Shown here in pieces: positions 5,379-7,034 of a DNA stretch of 7,034 nucleotides (position 1 is the stretch's first letter; every line of letters starts with the position of its first letter). The stretch is from JAGLCY01 sp965363725 (GTDB lineage: Bacteria > Krumholzibacteriota > Krumholzibacteriia > LZORAL124-64-63): assembly GCA_965363725.1 (NCBI GenBank), contig CBDTUS010000189.1:1-7034 (forward strand), in the 5' to 3' direction. The notes below the pieces were generated by a model, which saw nothing but the letters and a program-made list of their open reading frames with translations, ran no database searches and was not told the origin of the DNA. The position numbers and the translations under genes are program-made.

Positions 5379-5519
5379 GGGGCTTGATCGCCTGAACGAG
5401 GTGCATGGGACGCGCCTCCAAGCTAAACGGCCCCGCCAAGGCGGGGCCGTTTTGTTTGGAGACGTATCCCCTTAAGGTGAGTCAGGTGATCAAGCCCCTT
5501 ACTCCTTGGTGATCGTTGC
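5358..5519. repeat. Large imperfect palindrome spanning the lipoprotein gene end and its terminator
   Basis: Left arm 5358-5395 and right arm 5482-5519 are reverse complements over 38 bp, with three differences (5360/5517, 5364/5513, 5390/5487). All three are G.U pairs in plus-strand RNA. Inside lie two 20-bp segments that pair poorly (best part GGGA 5407-5410 with TCCC 5467-5470). Next come CTCCAA (5416-5421) with TTGGAG (5456-5461), then the terminator stem. Every level shares one axis, 5438.5. The left arm holds the last codons of the lipoprotein (A-T-V-T-K-E-stop) and 17 bp beyond. Read on the minus strand, the right arm gives A-T-I-T-K-E-stop, so it is an inverted copy of that gene end. 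I see no target-site duplication or transposase. This is either a fold-back duplication or a maintained structure. Confidence 0.85.
5425..5457 (+). terminator. Strong intrinsic terminator of the lipoprotein gene
   Basis: AAACGGCCCCGCC (5425-5437) pairs perfectly with GGCGGGGCCGTTT (5440-5452) around a tiny loop, effectively a 12-bp stem with a CAAG tetraloop. It is followed by the U-tract TTTTGTTT (5450-5457). It begins 46 nt after the stop codon at 5376-5378. On the minus strand the following tract is weaker (GTTTAGCTT), so termination is mainly for plus-strand transcription. It separates the lipoprotein gene from the downstream kinase gene. Confidence 0.93.
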
Positions 5520-5563
5520 TGCACCGGGATGAGGGCGATTTAAGGGGGGTGGACGTATCTTGA

Positions 5564-5597
5564 CCTTCACTATGAAGGGACCGACCGAAAGTGAAGG
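5564..5597 (+). promoter_or_regulatory. Alternative hairpins controlling the SD of the kinase gene (candidate)
   Basis: CCTTCACT (5564-5571) is the exact reverse complement of AGTGAAGG (5590-5597), which contains most of the SD GAAGGAG (5593-5599). The same left segment can instead form CCTTCA (5564-5569) with TGAAGG (5573-5578) around a CTA loop. The two pairings exclude each other: one hides the SD, the other leaves it free. This has the form of a translational switch. No partner or effector is visible, and the stems are short, so the call is tentative. Confidence 0.4.
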
Positions 5598-5604
5598 AGT
5601 GATT

Positions 5605-7034
5605 TTGCAGCCCGACGTGAAGACACTGGAAGCGGAGCTGGATGCCCTGCCGGAGGGAGACAGTCCCGAGAGGGTGGATCTGCTCAACCAGCTGGCCCGG
5701 GAAGTTTTCCTCGAGGACCAAAGCAAGGGCCGCGAGGCCTGCCGGGCGGCGCTCGGGATGGCCCGACGCCTGGGGTACGACAAAGGGATAGGATACAGTC
5801 TCTATCTCATCGGGTTCGGGGAGTACCTCATGTCCGATCTGGAAAAGGCCACCGCCACCCTGCTGGAATCCGAGCAGTTGATGAAAGCCGTGGGAGACGA
5901 CAACGGTCTGGGCCTGGTCAACGGAATCATGTCGGGAATCCACCTGAGCCTGGGGGATTACGAAAAGGCTCTGGCCTGTTCCTTCGAGGCGCTCAAGGTC
6001 CACCGGAAATCAGGAGACCGCCTCAACGAAGGCTGGCTGCTTCACGGAATAGGCGGAGGATACCACGAGATGGGCGACTATCCCCGCGCTCTCCAGTATC
6101 ACGAGGAAACACTGAAGGTTTTCGAGGAACTCGATCTGGATGTCGGCCGGGGCCGGGCGCTGACCGGGATGGGGACGGTCTACCAGGCGCTACACCAATA
6201 CGACAAGGCCCTGGGGTACCACCGTCAGAGCCTCGAGATTTTCCGGAAGGGAGGCAACGACCTCGGCGAGTCGAGGGCTCTCAACGATATCGGGGTCGTT
6301 CTCCAGGAAACGGGGCAATACGAAGAATCGCGAAAGCATCATCTGCGGGCGCTCGAATTGAGGGAGAAGTTCGGCAACAAGCAGGCGGTCAGCACGAGTC
6401 TGATCAACCTGGGCAAACTTCTGGTGGCCGAGGGCAAACCCGAAGAGGCGCTCGACATCGTGCTGCGGGCCCTGGACATCGCCGAAGAGATCAAGGCCAA
6501 GCCGCGCGTGTTCCAGGCCCACATGGTGCTGTCGGAGATTTGTTACGACATGAACGATCCGGGCGCGGCCCTGGTGCACTACAAGATCTACCAGCAGATC
6601 AAGGAAGAGGTGGTCGGCGACCAGGCAAAAACCCGGCTGAAGAATCTCGAGGTCGGCTTCGAGATGGAAAAGGCCGAACAGGAAGCCGAAATTTCACGCC
6701 TCAAGAACGTCGAGCTCAAGGAAAAGAACGATCAGCTGGAAGCCCTGCTCGACGAGCTCCACGAAGCCCAGAACCAGCTGGTCCAATCGGAAAAGATGGC
6801 GGCCCTGGGTTCGCTGGTGGCGGGCCTGCTGCACGAGGTCAACAATCCGCTGGGCGCCATCAACGGTGTGAATGATGTGTCGGTGAGGTGCGTATCGCGT
6901 ATCCGCCAGTGGGTGACCGAGGAGTATCCGGTGGCCCTGGAAAACAAGAAGTTCGCGCAGGCCCTGGAAATCCTGGAGCGCGACCAGAAGGTGACCCGCG
7001 AAGCCGCCGCCCGCATCAGCCAGATCGTGCAAAG
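5605..7034 (+). CDS. TPR-repeat sensor histidine kinase, 3' end beyond the window
   Basis: The frame stays open to the window edge (476 residues visible). I prefer TTG 5605 because GAAGGAG (5593-5599) lies 5 nt upstream. ATG 5572 would add 11 residues but has no SD; GTG 5599 overlaps the SD. There is no signal peptide or membrane segment, so the protein is cytoplasmic. Residues about 25-340 are tandem TPR units with a 40-residue period; clear ones are 98-137 (LSLGDYEKALACSFEALKV), 138-177, 178-217 (HQYDKALGYHRQSLEIF), 218-257 and 258-297. Residues about 350-396 form a charged coiled coil. Then MAALGSLVAGLLHEVNNPLG (398-417) is a dimerisation/phosphoacceptor H-box with H410 followed by E411, of the HExxNPL type. 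The ATPase domain and any receiver lie past 7034. The TPR array probably senses a protein or peptide partner in place of a periplasmic domain. It lies downstream of a strong terminator and so probably has its own promoter, which I could not identify. The partner regulator is not in view. Confidence 0.88.
   Translation, partial: MQPDVKTLEAELDALPEGDSPERVDLLNQLAREVFLEDQSKGREACRAALGMARRLGYDKGIGYSLYLIGFGEYLMSDLEKATATLLESEQLMKAVGDDNGLGLVNGIMSGIHLSLGDYEKALACSFEALKVHRKSGDRLNEGWLLHGIGGGYHEMGDYPRALQYHEETLKVFEELDLDVGRGRALTGMGTVYQALHQYDKALGYHRQSLEIFRKGGNDLGESRALNDIGVVLQETGQYEESRKHHLRALELREKFGNKQAVSTSLINLGKLLVAEGKPEEALDIVLRALDIAEEIKAKPRVFQAHMVLSEICYDMNDPGAALVHYKIYQQIKEEVVGDQAKTRLKNLEVGFEMEKAEQEAEISRLKNVELKEKNDQLEALLDELHEAQNQLVQSEKMAALGSLVAGLLHEVNNPLGAINGVNDVSVRCVSRIRQWVTEEYPVALENKKFAQALEILERDQKVTREAAARISQIVQ

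Noticed and set aside
5358..5519. The palindrome as a MITE or small insertion element.
   Set aside because: The arms include coding sequence of the adjacent gene, the axis is a terminator, and I see no target-site duplication. A fold-back duplication explains more, though a genome-wide repeat search could reverse this.
5482..6003. Minus-strand frames of 173 and 94 codons opposite the start of the kinase gene.
   Set aside because: The plus strand encodes an unmistakable TPR kinase. The 94-codon frame ends in TITKE only because it reads the inverted copy of the lipoprotein gene end.

Overview
The window is a G+C-rich bacterial chromosome segment. It holds five complete protein genes and the 5' part of a sixth. 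A likely Gram-negative, diderm host is suggested by a typical lipoprotein signal peptide, a sigma-54-type promoter, CheW and HDOD signalling proteins, and a TPR-histidine kinase. I cannot place it to genus. A delta-proteobacterial lineage or one of the G+C-rich uncultured candidate phyla would fit, but this is inference.

Layout. Positions 1-366 are non-coding. An AT-rich stretch leads to a well-matched -24/-12 (sigma-54) promoter at 128-144, followed by a leader of about 210 nt. Next comes a two-gene unit: a CheW-type scaffold (367-867) and an HDOD protein (916-1785). These lie in the same reading frame and are separated by a single stop codon. Convergent to them is thiI (1782-3011, minus strand), a rhodanese-less tRNA 4-thiouridine synthetase. 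Its stop codon shares one CTAG with that of the HDOD gene. A 119-bp divergent spacer separates thiI from pgi (3131-4429), glucose-6-phosphate isomerase. The Shine-Dalgarno (SD) sequence of pgi lies inside a perfect 7-bp hairpin. A 127-nt spacer with a possible promoter and a GC hairpin precedes a lipoprotein gene (4557-5378) with two OB-like domains joined by a His/Met/Gly-rich linker. The last gene (5605 to the window edge) encodes a soluble TPR protein with a coiled coil and a histidine-kinase H-box. It is cut before the ATPase domain.

The least ordinary structure is at 5358-5519. A strong intrinsic terminator sits exactly on the axis of a much larger inverted repeat. The outer arms (38 bp, three G.U pairs, no true mismatch) comprise the last codons and stop of the lipoprotein gene plus 17 bp of flank, and an inverted copy of both on the far side of the terminator. 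This looks like a fold-back duplication of the gene's 3' end or a selected RNA/DNA structure. It is the observation I would check first.

How the genes relate. CheW and HDOD probably form a signalling unit (chemoreceptor-kinase coupling plus an HD-fold output protein) under sigma-54 control. thiI (tRNA modification) and pgi (central carbon metabolism) are housekeeping genes with no evident link to it. The lipoprotein and kinase are separated by the terminator and are probably transcribed separately. Beyond the palindrome I see no sign of a defence island, mobile element, CRISPR array, tRNA or rRNA.
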